Below, piece after piece: positions 26,642 through 36,286 of a stretch of 37,228 nucleotides of DNA (the first letter of the stretch is position 1; the number at the start of each line of letters is the position of its first letter). Made by a program: the position numbers and the translations under genes. Under the pieces are notes generated by a model. That model did no database searches, had not been told where the DNA came from, and saw only the letters and a program-made list of their open reading frames with translations. Origin of the DNA: Rhodospirillales bacterium (GTDB lineage Bacteria; Pseudomonadota; Alphaproteobacteria; Acetobacterales; Acetobacteraceae); contig JAQGHV010000167.1 in the NCBI GenBank assembly GCA_028288785.1, positions 1-37,228 of the forward strand, given 5' to 3'.

Positions 26642-27610
26642 ATGGTCCTGGCCATCGACGATCTCACCGTGGATTTCACCACGGACCGAGGCACCCTCCG
26701 CGCCGTCGACGGCGTGAGCCTCGCCGTAGCCTCTGGCCGGACGCTCGCCGTGGTCGGCGAGAGCGGGTCGGGCAAGTCCGTCACGGCACTCGCCGCCGTG
26801 GGGCTGCTGCCAGGCAGTGCGCGCATCGGCGGCCGCATCGCGCTCGACGGAGAACCCCTGACCCCGGACCGCCAGCGCGCGCTTCGCGGCGGCGCCATGG
26901 CGATGATCTTCCAGGAGCCGATGACCAGCCTCAACCCCGCCTTCACCGCCGGCGAGCAGGTCGCCGAGGCGCTGCGCATCCATCGCGGCTTACCCCCGCG
27001 GGCGGCGTTCGAGGCCGGCGTCGCCATGCTCGACCGCGTGCGCATTCCGGATGCGGAGCGCCGTGCGCGACAGTATCCGCACCAGTTCTCCGGCGGCATG
27101 CGGCAGCGCGTGATGATCGCCATCGCGCTCGCCTGCGCCCCGCGCCTGCTGCTGGCCGACGAGCCGACCACCGCGCTCGACGTCACGGTGCAGGCGCAGA
27201 TCCTGGCGCTGCTCGACACGTTGAAGCGCGAGACCGGCACCGCCGTGGTGCTGATCACCCACGACCTCGGCGTGGTCGCCGACCACGCCGACGACGTCGC
27301 CGTCATGTATGCCGGCCGCGTGGTGGAGCGCGCGCCCGCCGCGCGGCTGTTTGCCCAGCCCGAGCATCCCTACACGGTGGGCCTCCTCGGCGCGGTGCCG
27401 AAACTCGCGGGCGGGGCAGGGCGCCTGGCCTCCATCGCGGGGACGGTGCCGGACATGCGCAGCCCGCCGCGGGGTTGCCGCTTCGCGCCACGCTGCCCCT
27501 TCGTCATTGCTCGCTGCGTGGCCGAGGCGCCGCCTCTGATGGAGATGGCGCCGGGTCATGCCAGCGCCTGCTGGCGCGCGCCGCTGAGTCAGGTGCTGGA
27601 GGCGGCGTGA
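26642..27610 (+). CDS. dipeptide/oligopeptide ABC transporter ATP-binding protein (DppD/OppD-like)
   Basis: [75 protein letters not shown] and [10 protein letters not shown]. Confidence 0.93.
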   Translation: MVLAIDDLTVDFTTDRGTLRAVDGVSLAVASGRTLAVVGESGSGKSVTALAAVGLLPGSARIGGRIALDGEPLTPDRQRALRGGAMAMIFQEPMTSLNPAFTAGEQVAEALRIHRGLPPRAAFEAGVAMLDRVRIPDAERRARQYPHQFSGGMRQRVMIAIALACAPRLLLADEPTTALDVTVQAQILALLDTLKRETGTAVVLITHDLGVVADHADDVAVMYAGRVVERAPAARLFAQPEHPYTVGLLGAVPKLAGGAGRLASIAGTVPDMRSPPRGCRFAPRCPFVIARCVAEAPPLMEMAPGHASACWRAPLSQVLEAA

Positions 27611-27626
27611 TGCCCATTACGCAACC

Positions 27627-28619
27627 ATGATGCTCGCCCTGGAAGATGTCGCCCGGCGCTTCGGCACGGTTCGCGCGGTCGATGGCGTGACGCTGTCCGT
27701 GGCGCAGGGCCAGGTGCTTGCCGTCGTGGGCGAATCCGGCTGCGGGAAATCGACGCTTGGGCGCCTCGCGCTGCGGCTCATCGAGCCGGATCGGGGGCGC
27801 ATCCGCTTCGCAGGCGAGGATCTCGGCAAGCTCTCGCCGCGCGCGCTGCGGGCGCGTAGGCGCGACATGCAGCTCATCTTCCAGGACCCCTTTGGCAGCC
27901 TCGACCCGCGCATGACGGTCGAGCAGGCAGTCGCCGAGCCGCTCATCCTGCATAATATCGTCCCGCGCGCGAAGGTGCGCGAGCGGGTGGCGGAAATGCT
28001 CACCCGCGTCGGGCTGCGGCCGGAACTCGCGACCCGCTGGCCGCATGAATTCTCCGGCGGGCAGCGCCAGCGCATTGCCATCGCACGGGCACTCGCGAGC
28101 GGCCCCAAGCTGGTGATCGGCGACGAGCCGGTGAGCGCGCTCGACGTCTCGGTGCAGGCGCAGGTGGTGAACCTGCTGCAGGACCTGATCCGCGACCTCG
28201 GCCTCACCTTCATCCTGATCAGCCACGACCTCGGCGTGGTGCGCCACATCGCGGACCGCGTCGCCGTGATGTACCTCGGCCGCATCGTCGAGGAAGGCAC
28301 GACCGCTGCCATCTTCACAGCACCCCGCCACCCTTACACCCGCGCGTTGCTGGCCGCGGTCCCCGGCCAGGGTGGTGGCGCCCCGCCACTCGAAGGCGAT
28401 GTGCCGAGCCCGAGCAACCCGCCGCCGGGCTGCCATTTCCACACGCGATGCCCCTTTGCGGAGGCGATCTGCCGCGTGGAAAGCCCGGCGCTGGAGGGCG
28501 GCGTCGCCTGCCACCTGGCGGATCGCTTGCCGCCAGCAGTCGCGATGGCGGAAGCTGAACCAGGCGGCGCGCGTCTCGCGCGACTGCAGGAATTCTTCAA
28601 GGACGGAGCACGGGCATGA
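27627..28619 (+). CDS. dipeptide/oligopeptide ABC transporter ATP-binding protein (DppF/OppF-like)
   Basis: VVGESGCGKSTLGRLALRLIEPDRG, FQDPFGSLDPRMTVEQAV, FSGGQRQRIAIARALASGPKLVIGDEPVSALDVSVQ and GCHFHTRCPFA. Confidence 0.93.
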   Translation: MMLALEDVARRFGTVRAVDGVTLSVAQGQVLAVVGESGCGKSTLGRLALRLIEPDRGRIRFAGEDLGKLSPRALRARRRDMQLIFQDPFGSLDPRMTVEQAVAEPLILHNIVPRAKVRERVAEMLTRVGLRPELATRWPHEFSGGQRQRIAIARALASGPKLVIGDEPVSALDVSVQAQVVNLLQDLIRDLGLTFILISHDLGVVRHIADRVAVMYLGRIVEEGTTAAIFTAPRHPYTRALLAAVPGQGGGAPPLEGDVPSPSNPPPGCHFHTRCPFAEAICRVESPALEGGVACHLADRLPPAVAMAEAEPGGARLARLQEFFKDGARA

Positions 28620-28759
28620 CACCACCGCCCCATTTCAGCGATCCGCAATCCGCATCGCGGGACGAGTGGCCGGACGGCCGCCACCAGCAGTCCGGCGAGG
28701 CCAGTGGCCGGAAGCCAGGCCCGCCGCTTGAGGGCACAAAAAGCCAGCGGCCATCCATC

Positions 28760-30256
28760 ATGGCGGCATTCTGGCTCGTGCTGGCGATGCTCGCGGCTGG
28801 CAGTGCTAGTGCTCAGAACCTTCGCATCGGGCTGCGCGAGGACCCCGACATCCTGGACCCGACCCTCTCGCGCACCTATGTCGGCCGCATCGTCTACATG
28901 TCGCTCTGCGACAAGCTGTTCGACATCAACGAGCGCCTGGAAGTGGTGCCGCAGCTCGCCACCGGCTTCACCTGGGAAGACCCGCGCACCCTGCGCATCG
29001 CGCTGCGCGAGGGCGTCACCTTTCATGACGGAGAGCGGATGGACGCCGCGGCCGTCGTCTATTCGCTCAACCGCCACATGACGATGCAGGGCAGCTTCCG
29101 CCGCAGCGAGATCAGCGAGATCGAGACGCTCGAGATCGTCGATCCCCTGACCGTCCGCATCCGGCTGAAAAGCCCCTCGGCCGCGTTCATGGCGCAGCTC
29201 ACCGATCGCGCCGGTATGATCGTGTCGCCGCGCGCCGCGGAAGCCCTGGGCCGCAATTTTGGCACCCGCCCGGTTTGCGCCGGCCCCTTCCGCTTCGTCG
29301 AGCGCGTGGCGCAGGAGCGCATCGTGGTCGAGCGCTTCGAACAATACTGGAACCGCGCGAATATCCACTTCCAGCGCGTCACCTACCTGCCGATCCCGGA
29401 CAACAACGTCCGCCTCGCGAACCTGCAATCCAATGCCATCGAGTTCGGCGAGCGGATGGAACCCGACGACGTCCGCACCGCGCAGCGCAGCCGCAACCTG
29501 GTCGTCGTTCCCGTCGAGGAGATCGGCTACCAGGGCATCACCATCAACCTCGGGCGCGGCCCCGGTGCGACCAATGCGCTGGCGCGGGACGCCCGCATCC
29601 GCCGAGCCTTCGAACTCAGCATCGATCGCGCCGCCGTCAACCAGGTGGTCTATGAGGGAATGTACACGCCGACGCGGCAGCCGCTGCCACCCGCCAATCC
29701 CTTCCACGCGCGCGACTTCGCCCCGCCTGGGCGCGACATTCCCCGCGCCCGCACGCTGCTGCGCGAGGCCGGCGTCACCGGGCCGCTCACCGTCGAGATG
29801 ATTGTGCCGAACAACCCCGATCTTCGACAGGTGGGCGAAGTGATCCAGTCCATGGTGCGCGAGGCCGGCTTCGAGCTGCGCCTGCGCGCGATGGAATACG
29901 CCTCCGCCCTGCAGGCAGCGACGCGCGGTGAATACGAGACCTTCCTCACGGGCTGGTCGGGCCGCACCGATCCGGACGGCAACATGTACACCTTCATGCG
30001 CACCGGCGGCGGGCAGAATGACGGCGACTACTCGAACCCCGCGGTGGACCGGCTACTCGACGCGGCGCGGATCGAGATGGATGTGGAGCGGCGCTTGGCG
30101 CTCTATGCCGACATCATGCGCATCGCGATCGGCGAGGATGCCAGTCGCGTCTACCTGTGGCACCGCAAGAACATCATGATCCACAACACGCGCCTGACCG
30201 GCTACGCGCCAGTGCCGGATGGGCTGGTGCGGCTGCAGGGGATGCGACTGCGCTGA
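28760..30256 (+). CDS. ABC transporter substrate-binding protein, dipeptide type (SBP_bac_5)
   Basis: Signal MAAFWLVLAMLAAGSASAQNL then RIGLREDPDILDPTLSRTYVGRIVYMSLCDKLFDIN; frame is open from 28616, so an earlier start is possible. Confidence 0.9.
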   Translation: MAAFWLVLAMLAAGSASAQNLRIGLREDPDILDPTLSRTYVGRIVYMSLCDKLFDINERLEVVPQLATGFTWEDPRTLRIALREGVTFHDGERMDAAAVVYSLNRHMTMQGSFRRSEISEIETLEIVDPLTVRIRLKSPSAAFMAQLTDRAGMIVSPRAAEALGRNFGTRPVCAGPFRFVERVAQERIVVERFEQYWNRANIHFQRVTYLPIPDNNVRLANLQSNAIEFGERMEPDDVRTAQRSRNLVVVPVEEIGYQGITINLGRGPGATNALARDARIRRAFELSIDRAAVNQVVYEGMYTPTRQPLPPANPFHARDFAPPGRDIPRARTLLREAGVTGPLTVEMIVPNNPDLRQVGEVIQSMVREAGFELRLRAMEYASALQAATRGEYETFLTGWSGRTDPDGNMYTFMRTGGGQNDGDYSNPAVDRLLDAARIEMDVERRLALYADIMRIAIGEDASRVYLWHRKNIMIHNTRLTGYAPVPDGLVRLQGMRLR

Positions 30257-31203
30257 TGCTCCGCTGGCTCGCCCGCCGCTTCGCGCAGATCATCCCGACG
30301 CTCATCGTGCTGTCGATGCTGATCTTCGGGCTGCAGCAGCTGATGCCCGGCGACCCCGCGATGATCCTCGCCGGCGAGGAGCGTGGGGACCCGGTGGTGC
30401 TCGCGCAGATCCGCGCCGAGTTGCGGCTCGACAGGTCCTTGCCGGAGCAATACCTGCACTGGATCGGCAATGTGCTGGTGGGCGATTTCGGCTTCTCGTG
30501 GCGCATTCGCGAACCGGTCGCGAACCTCATCCTGCAAAAGCTTCCGGTGACCTTCCAGCTATCGGCGATGGCCTTCATCATCGCCGTGCTGATCGGGGTG
30601 CCGGCGGGCATTCTCTCCGCCACTCACCGCGACACGCCGACGGATTGGGTCGCCAACGGCATCGCGCTTTTCGGCATTTCCATGCCGAACTTCTGGCTCG
30701 GCATCATGATGATCCTGCTGTTCAGCGTGGAGCTCGGCTGGCTGCCGCCTTCGGGCTACGTGCCGATCACCGAGGATTTCTGGCAGTCCATCGCGACCAC
30801 GATCATGCCCGCCTTCGTGCTCGGCACCGGTGTTGCCGGCGTGCTGATGCGGCACACGCGCGCGGCGATGCTGGGTGCGCTGGCGCAGGATTATGTGCGC
30901 ACCGCACGCGCAAAGGGAGTGGCCGAGCGCGTGGTCGTCTGGAAGCATGCGCTGCGCAATGCGCTCATCCCGGTCGTGACACTTGGAACCATCGAATTCG
31001 GCCGCCTGCTGGCGGGCGCGGTGCTCACGGAGCAGATATTCACCATCCCCGGCTTCGGGAAGCTGATCGTGGATGCCGTGTTCAATCGCGACTACCCTGT
31101 GGTGCAGGGCGTGGTGCTCGCGACCGCGCTGATTTTCGTGGGCCTCAGCCTGGTCGCGGATTTGCTCTACATGGCGGTGAACCCGCGGATGCGACAGGCA
31201 TGA
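30256..31203 (+). CDS. ABC transporter permease (DppB-like)
   Basis: MLRWLARRFAQIIPTLIVLSMLIFGLQQLMPGDPA and EFGRLLAGAVLTEQIFTIPGFGKLIVDAVFNRDYPVVQG; ATG overlaps the preceding TGA. Confidence 0.93.
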   Translation: MLRWLARRFAQIIPTLIVLSMLIFGLQQLMPGDPAMILAGEERGDPVVLAQIRAELRLDRSLPEQYLHWIGNVLVGDFGFSWRIREPVANLILQKLPVTFQLSAMAFIIAVLIGVPAGILSATHRDTPTDWVANGIALFGISMPNFWLGIMMILLFSVELGWLPPSGYVPITEDFWQSIATTIMPAFVLGTGVAGVLMRHTRAAMLGALAQDYVRTARAKGVAERVVVWKHALRNALIPVVTLGTIEFGRLLAGAVLTEQIFTIPGFGKLIVDAVFNRDYPVVQGVVLATALIFVGLSLVADLLYMAVNPRMRQA

Positions 31204-32090
31204 ACGCGATCCCGCCCGAGCCCCTCGCCACGGCGCCCGCCGTTCGGCAATCCCCCATGCGCCTGGCGCTGCGGCGCTTCCTGCGGCACCGGCTGGCGGT
31301 CGCGGGCCTCGTCATCGTGGTGCTGTTCGTGCTGGGCGCCGCGCTCGCGCCGCTGATCGCGACGGCCGACCCCAACGCCACGTCATGGAGCGCGATCCGC
31401 CGCGAGCCCTCGGCCACCTACTTCTTCGGGACCGACGAGAATGGCCGCGACGTCTTCTCGCGCGTTATCTGGGGTGCGCGGGCGAGCCTCGCCGCGGGCT
31501 TCCTCTCGGTGGCGGTGGCGCTGTTCATCGGTGTGCCGATCGGCCTGCTCGCAGGCCTCGCCGGCGGCTGGGTGGATGCGCTGATCTCCCGCATCGCCGA
31601 TGCCATGCTCTCAGTGCCTTTCCTGATCCTGGCAATCGCACTGGCCGCCTTCCTGGGGCCGGCGCTGGAGAACGCCATGATCGCCATCGCGATCAGCGCC
31701 TCGCCGGTGTTCGTGCGCCTCTCACGCGGCATGGCGCTGGAGGCGAATGCGACCGATTGGGTGGAAGCCGCGCGTGCGCTCGGCAACCCGCCATGGCGCC
31801 TCGGGCTGCTCCATGTGCTGCCCAACATCATCCCGCCGCTGCTGGTCCAGGCGACGCTCTCCATCGCCGAGGCGATCATCGCGGAGGCGTCGCTGTCCTT
31901 CCTCGGCCTTGGGCAGCAGCCGCCGGCGCCGTCCTGGGGCTCCATGCTCAACTCGGCGCAGCGCTTCCTGACGCAGGCACCCTGGCTCGCGATCTTCCCG
32001 GGCCTCGCGATCTTCCTCGTGGTGCTCGCCTTCAACCTGGTGGGCGACGGGCTGCGCGACGCGCTCGACCCGCGCAGCGAAAAGCGATGA
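31200..32090 (+). CDS. ABC transporter permease (DppC-like)
   Basis: RFLRHRLAVAGLVIVVLFVLGAALAPLIA, TYFFGTDENGRDVFSRVIWGARASL and EASLSFLGLGQQPPAPSWGSML. Confidence 0.93.
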   Translation: MNAIPPEPLATAPAVRQSPMRLALRRFLRHRLAVAGLVIVVLFVLGAALAPLIATADPNATSWSAIRREPSATYFFGTDENGRDVFSRVIWGARASLAAGFLSVAVALFIGVPIGLLAGLAGGWVDALISRIADAMLSVPFLILAIALAAFLGPALENAMIAIAISASPVFVRLSRGMALEANATDWVEAARALGNPPWRLGLLHVLPNIIPPLLVQATLSIAEAIIAEASLSFLGLGQQPPAPSWGSMLNSAQRFLTQAPWLAIFPGLAIFLVVLAFNLVGDGLRDALDPRSEKR

Positions 32091-32779
32091 TCGCCTGGCA
32101 GGATGCACCAGCAAGCCTGCCCGAGGGGGAGCGCATCTACGCCATTCCGGACATCCACGGTGCGCTGAGCAAGCTCCGCGCCTTGCATGGAATGATCGCC
32201 GCCGACCTGGTTGAGCGCCCTGTCGAGCAGCCTCTTCTGGTCCATCTTGGCGACTATGTTGACAAGGGCCCGAACAGCCGTGGCGTGGTCGAATTCCTGA
32301 TGGCCGGCTCGCCCTGCGCCGCGTTGCACCTGCGCGGCAACCACGAGGACATGATGCTGGCCGCACTCGCTCGCGAACCCGGCGCCGAGATGGACTGGCT
32401 GTGGTGCGGCGGCCGCGCCACGCTCGCGAGCTGGGGCGCCACCGAAGAAGACTGGGTGGATGCTGTCACGGCACCTCAGCGCGATTTCCTGAACGCGACC
32501 ATCTTCTGGCACCGGGCGGGAGGCTACTTCTTCACCCATGCGGGCATCCGCCCTGGCGTGCCGCTGGACGCTCAGGCGCCGGACGACCTCATGCGCATCA
32601 GAAGCGAATTCCTGAGCAGCGAGCGGGATCACGGCGCCGTCATCGTTCATGGCCACACCGCCGGGTTCGACGCGGTGATTCGCCCCAACCGCATCTGCCT
32701 CGACACCGCGGCCTGGAGCGGCGGCCCGCTGACCTGCGGCGTGTTCGAGGGTGACCGCCTGGGCCTGCTGCGCGCCTGA
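32087..32779 (+). CDS. metallophosphoesterase, serine/threonine protein phosphatase-like
   Basis: IYAIPDIHGALSKL, LVHLGDYVDKGPNSRGVVEFL, LRGNHEDMML and VIVHGHTAG; ATGA overlap with the DppC stop. Confidence 0.9.
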   Translation: MIAWQDAPASLPEGERIYAIPDIHGALSKLRALHGMIAADLVERPVEQPLLVHLGDYVDKGPNSRGVVEFLMAGSPCAALHLRGNHEDMMLAALAREPGAEMDWLWCGGRATLASWGATEEDWVDAVTAPQRDFLNATIFWHRAGGYFFTHAGIRPGVPLDAQAPDDLMRIRSEFLSSERDHGAVIVHGHTAGFDAVIRPNRICLDTAAWSGGPLTCGVFEGDRLGLLRA

Positions 32780-32780
32780 C

Positions 32781-32829
32781 GCCGAATGGCGGCGGTCATG
32801 AAGAATGATCGTCGCTATTCGGCTTTTTT
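32781..32829 (+). terminator. intrinsic terminator: 18-bp stem, 7-nt loop, T6
   Basis: GCCGAATGGCGGCGGTCA-TGAAGAA-TGATCGTCGCTATTCGGC-TTTTTT; the three mismatches are G-U wobbles in RNA. Confidence 0.85.
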
Positions 32830-32902
32830 CATGCCCTCAGACGCCGGGCGCGAACCTCCGGTCCGCTTGGCTTCGCCGGACTGCCGGCGGCCGCCATTCG
32901 GC
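32781..32902 (+). repeat. operon-end hairpin element, copy B
   Basis: Shares about 110 bp with 25744-25860; also carries a 13-bp inverted repeat GCCGAATGGCGGC (32781-32793)/GCCGCCATTCGGC (32890-32902). Confidence 0.65.
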
Positions 32903-33001
32903 CGCTCGGAGCGAGTAGAGCACCCACTTCATTGGTATAAGGCCCCCTTGTACCTCCCCGCCCTTGATCGGGAGCGGTGGATCGCCGATCTACACCGCAT
33001 C

Positions 33002-33160
33002 ATGGGCAAACGTAGAAAACGCGCGGAGCGACACGGTATGTTGGCAGGCTACGACCGCACCCTGCTGAGCGTGGTGCCGACGCCGATCCGGCGCATGGTC
33101 GGGCTTTGGCTGCTTGGCCTGTCGCTTGGACTGCCCGCCTTCATGGCGGTTTTCCGCTGA
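33002..33160 (+). CDS. small basic protein with one predicted transmembrane helix
   Basis: MGKRRKRAERHGMLAGYDRTLLSVVPTPIRRMVGLWLLGLSLGLPAFMAVFR; TGATG overlap with the next gene suggests translational coupling. Confidence 0.55.
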   Translation: MGKRRKRAERHGMLAGYDRTLLSVVPTPIRRMVGLWLLGLSLGLPAFMAVFR

Positions 33161-33942
33161 TGGAGCGCGCCGGTGCGCCTGGTTGGGGCGTGATGATGCA
33201 GCGCTTCCGTGACGGTATTCGAGGTCTGGGCCTACCCCTCCTCGTGGCACCGCTATGGTTCGACCTCCTGATCGAGATGTTCTCGAACCGGCCGAGCCGC
33301 ATCGTGGGCGATGCGCTTGGGATCGGGCTCGTCTGGCTCGCCGTCGCCATGCTGCGGCGGGGCGGTGCTGGCGATACGAGGCGTGCCGCCGCCGTGGTCG
33401 GGCTTGCCGCCGGCCTTACCGCAGGGCTGGCCGCGCATGTCGGCTGGCTGCCATCCGTGATGGCAGGGTTCGGCGCCTATGTAGGCATGCGGCTGCTCTA
33501 TGATGGCAGCTTCGTGGAAGCGCCGCCGCCGCCCGAGCCCATCGTCGAAGCACCCCCCGCGCCGCCCACGCCCGTGAGCATCGTGATCGGCGAGGCCGAG
33601 GCCCGGCTGACGCGTCTGCGCGCAACTGCGGCACGCCTCTCTGCGCCCAGCCTGACGCGCGTCGCGGATGCCATGGGCGCCGTGCTCGATGACCTCCGTG
33701 CCCGACCGGACCGACTGCCGCTCGCGCGCCGCTTCCTGGTCGTCCACCTCGATGGTGTGGACCGCATTGCGGACCGCATGGTCGCCGGCGCCGAGGCGCC
33801 CGAGACGCTCGGACCGCTGCTCGGTGAGCTGGAACGAACCGCTGGCGAATTGCGTTCCCATCTGCGCGCCGAGGAGAATGCGGCGCTCGAGGTTCAGGTC
33901 AAGGTCCTGTCGGACCGCTTGCGCGAGGAGGGCTACCGATGA
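33160..33942 (+). CDS. 5-bromo-4-chloroindolyl phosphate hydrolysis (XpaC)-like membrane protein
   Basis: N-terminal hydrophobic helices, Pro-rich linker, helical C-terminus with RRFLVVHLDGVDRIADRM; immediately upstream of telA as in xpaC-telA pairs. Confidence 0.65.
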   Translation: MERAGAPGWGVMMQRFRDGIRGLGLPLLVAPLWFDLLIEMFSNRPSRIVGDALGIGLVWLAVAMLRRGGAGDTRRAAAVVGLAAGLTAGLAAHVGWLPSVMAGFGAYVGMRLLYDGSFVEAPPPPEPIVEAPPAPPTPVSIVIGEAEARLTRLRATAARLSAPSLTRVADAMGAVLDDLRARPDRLPLARRFLVVHLDGVDRIADRMVAGAEAPETLGPLLGELERTAGELRSHLRAEENAALEVQVKVLSDRLREEGYR

Positions 33943-35012
33943 GCGACATCACCGCCACCGACAAGGCGACCCGCGAGGCCGCAGTCACCCGGCTATCTCA
34001 GGCACTCGACATCGCCGATCCGGGATCGATCCTGCGTTTCGGGCAGGAAGCGCAGAACCGCGCGACGTCGGCCGCCGACGCCATGCTCGAAGGTGCCCGC
34101 AACCGCGAAGCCGGGGAGGCTGGGCAGACGCTGTCCACGCTGCTCGCGACGCTGCGCGGCTTCGATATCTCGGCTTTCGGTGAAAAGCCGGGCCTGTTCG
34201 CGCGCATGTTCCGCAAGGCCGCGGCCGAGACACATGCCGTCGTCAGCAAGTACGAGGATATTCGCGGCCAGGTGGAGTCGGTCGGCGACCGGCTCGACAC
34301 CCACCGCACCCGGCTACTGGAGGATGTGGAGAAGCTGGAGCGCCTCTACACTGCAACGCTCGATTGGTTCCATGCGCTCGGTGACCATGTCGCCGCCGGC
34401 GAAGTGGTGTTGACGCGGGTGGACAGTGCCGATCTCCCGGCGCTCACCAACGAGGTCCAGGGCGGCGATTCCGTAGCCGCGCAACGCCTGCGTGATCTGC
34501 GCGCCGCGCGCGACGAGCTCGACCGCCGCATTCATGATTTGCGCCTGACGCGCCAGGTGGCGATGCAGGCGCTGCCGTCGATCCGCCTGATCCAGGAGAA
34601 CGACAAGGCGCTCGCCGCGAAGATCCAGAGCGTGATCGCCAACACCGTGCCGCTGTGGCGCCAGCAGCTTGCCCAGGCGCTGGCGATTGGCCGCATGCGG
34701 GAGGCGGGATCGACGCTGAAGGAAGCCACCGACCTTACCAACGAGTTGCTGACCGCCAATGCGGAGCGGCTGCGGCAGGGCAACGCCGAAGCGCGGGTGC
34801 AGCTAGAGCGCGGCGTGTTCGACATCTCCGCGGTGAAGCAGGCGAACGCTGCGCTCGTCGCGACCATCGAGGACAGCCTGCGTATCGCCGAGGAAGCGCA
34901 GGTCAGCCGCAAGGCCGCGGCGAAGGAGCTGGAAGCGGCCGAGACGGAGATCCGCCGCGCGCTGACCAAGGCGCGTGCAACGCCGTTGCCGGCGGGGTCG
35001 CCGCCGAGGTGA
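33939..35012 (+). CDS. telA: toxic anion resistance (TelA) family protein
   Basis: KYEDIRGQVESVGDRLDTHRTRLLEDVEKLERLYTATLDWFHALGDHVAAGE...ALPSIRLIQENDKALAAKIQSVIANTVPLWRQQLAQALA is the TelA signature region. Confidence 0.9.
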   Translation: MSDITATDKATREAAVTRLSQALDIADPGSILRFGQEAQNRATSAADAMLEGARNREAGEAGQTLSTLLATLRGFDISAFGEKPGLFARMFRKAAAETHAVVSKYEDIRGQVESVGDRLDTHRTRLLEDVEKLERLYTATLDWFHALGDHVAAGEVVLTRVDSADLPALTNEVQGGDSVAAQRLRDLRAARDELDRRIHDLRLTRQVAMQALPSIRLIQENDKALAAKIQSVIANTVPLWRQQLAQALAIGRMREAGSTLKEATDLTNELLTANAERLRQGNAEARVQLERGVFDISAVKQANAALVATIEDSLRIAEEAQVSRKAAAKELEAAETEIRRALTKARATPLPAGSPPR

Positions 35013-35327
35013 AGGGCGGCGGTCGTGAAAGCGATCGACCGGATGTTTACGCCCACAAGCGCGTCGTGCTGAAAACACCTTTGGTGTGACGTGCCGCCTC
35101 CGGCGGGCGGGCTCGCCTGATGACCGGCGGATCGGCCTCTCGGGATAATGCTGGTGATGGGGTTTTCGCCAGTCCTGCGGCGAGACAAGTCGCCTGAGGC
35201 AACGCCCGCGACCTGAGTTGGACTGACGCTGCGGTCAGCGAAGTCACGCTGCGACGCCAGCGGCAGAGTCCGAAGGAGCGCCGCTGGTACAGCGGCGAGG
35301 CAGGTGGCCGCAGGCGACCGCCGGTCA

Positions 35328-35353
35328 GATGAGGGCCCCGAAGGGCCCTCATC
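35328..35353. terminator. perfect 11-bp hairpin with TTCG loop on the minus strand, between convergent genes
   Basis: GATGAGGGCCC-CGAA-GGGCCCTCATC between telA (+) and the ketopantoate reductase gene (-). Confidence 0.75.
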
Positions 35354-35371
35354 CGCTATCGCCGTCGGATG

Positions 35372-36286
35372 TTACCGAACGCGCTCGGCCGAATACGCCA
35401 TCAGGTGCGTGAACACGGTGCGCAGCAGCGGCACCGGGCCGGTCGCGCGGGCGATCATATCGCCGATGACATGCTCAGCCTCGACGGCCGCACCCCGCAG
35501 GATGTCCCGGAACATCGAAGCGGTGGCGCGTGATCCCTTCGCCTCAAGCATCCCGCGCAGGCGCCCCAGATGTGCCTCGCCCGGCGGATGCCCGGCAGCG
35601 GCGGCAACACTCGAGCATTCCGCCATGATGCCTGCGAGGAATTCCGTCCCGCCCGGCGCGGCGTTGATGGCGCCGAGTGGGGCGCGCATCAGCGACGTGC
35701 TGCCGGCGATGCTGGCCAGCAGGACCCACTTCTCCCACATGTCCTGCATGATGCGTGGGCTCGCGGTGAAATCGAAGCCGCACCCCGTGCAATCGGCGGC
35801 GAAGGCCTCGACGCGCGGCGAGATGCTGCCGTCGCGCTCGCCGAACTTCATCTCCGCATAGGGTGCCAGGTGGATCACCTCGCCGGCCTCGCCCAGCGTC
35901 GTCGCGATGCCGGCGAGCCCGCCGAGCACCGCGCCGGCGCCGAAGCGTTCCTCGAGCATGGTGAGGTGTCGCATGCCGTTCAGCATCGGAAGGATGGCGG
36001 TGCCGGGGCCGACCGCGGGCGCGATATCGGTCATCGCGCTGTCGAGGTCATAGGCCTTGCAGCTGAGCAGGATGAGGTCGTAGCCGCCGCCTAGCTTGTC
36101 CGCGGTTACGGTCGGCGGGGAGGGCAGGGTCACATCGCCGGCCGGGCTCTTCACGATCAGCCCGTGTTCGGCGAGGATCGCGGCGCGCTTCGGCCGCACG
36201 AGGAAGGTGACATCGCGCTGTTGCTGCAAAACCCGCGCGCCGAAATAGCCACCGATCGCGCCGGCGCCGACCACCAAGATCTTCAT
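35372..36286 (-). CDS. 2-dehydropantoate 2-reductase (ketopantoate reductase family)
   Basis: MKILVVGAGAIGGYFGARVLQQQRDVTFLVRPKR, ILLSCKAYDLDSAM and ILPMLNGMRHLTML. Confidence 0.9.
   Translation of the reverse strand: MKILVVGAGAIGGYFGARVLQQQRDVTFLVRPKRAAILAEHGLIVKSPAGDVTLPSPPTVTADKLGGGYDLILLSCKAYDLDSAMTDIAPAVGPGTAILPMLNGMRHLTMLEERFGAGAVLGGLAGIATTLGEAGEVIHLAPYAEMKFGERDGSISPRVEAFAADCTGCGFDFTASPRIMQDMWEKWVLLASIAGSTSLMRAPLGAINAAPGGTEFLAGIMAECSSVAAAAGHPPGEAHLGRLRGMLEAKGSRATASMFRDILRGAAVEAEHVIGDMIARATGPVPLLRTVFTHLMAYSAERVR

Noticed and set aside
30219-31199. Long N-terminal extension of the DppC ORF
   Set aside because: Overlaps the whole DppB gene in another frame; the real start is the ATG at 31200 beginning MNAIPPEPLATAPAVRQ.
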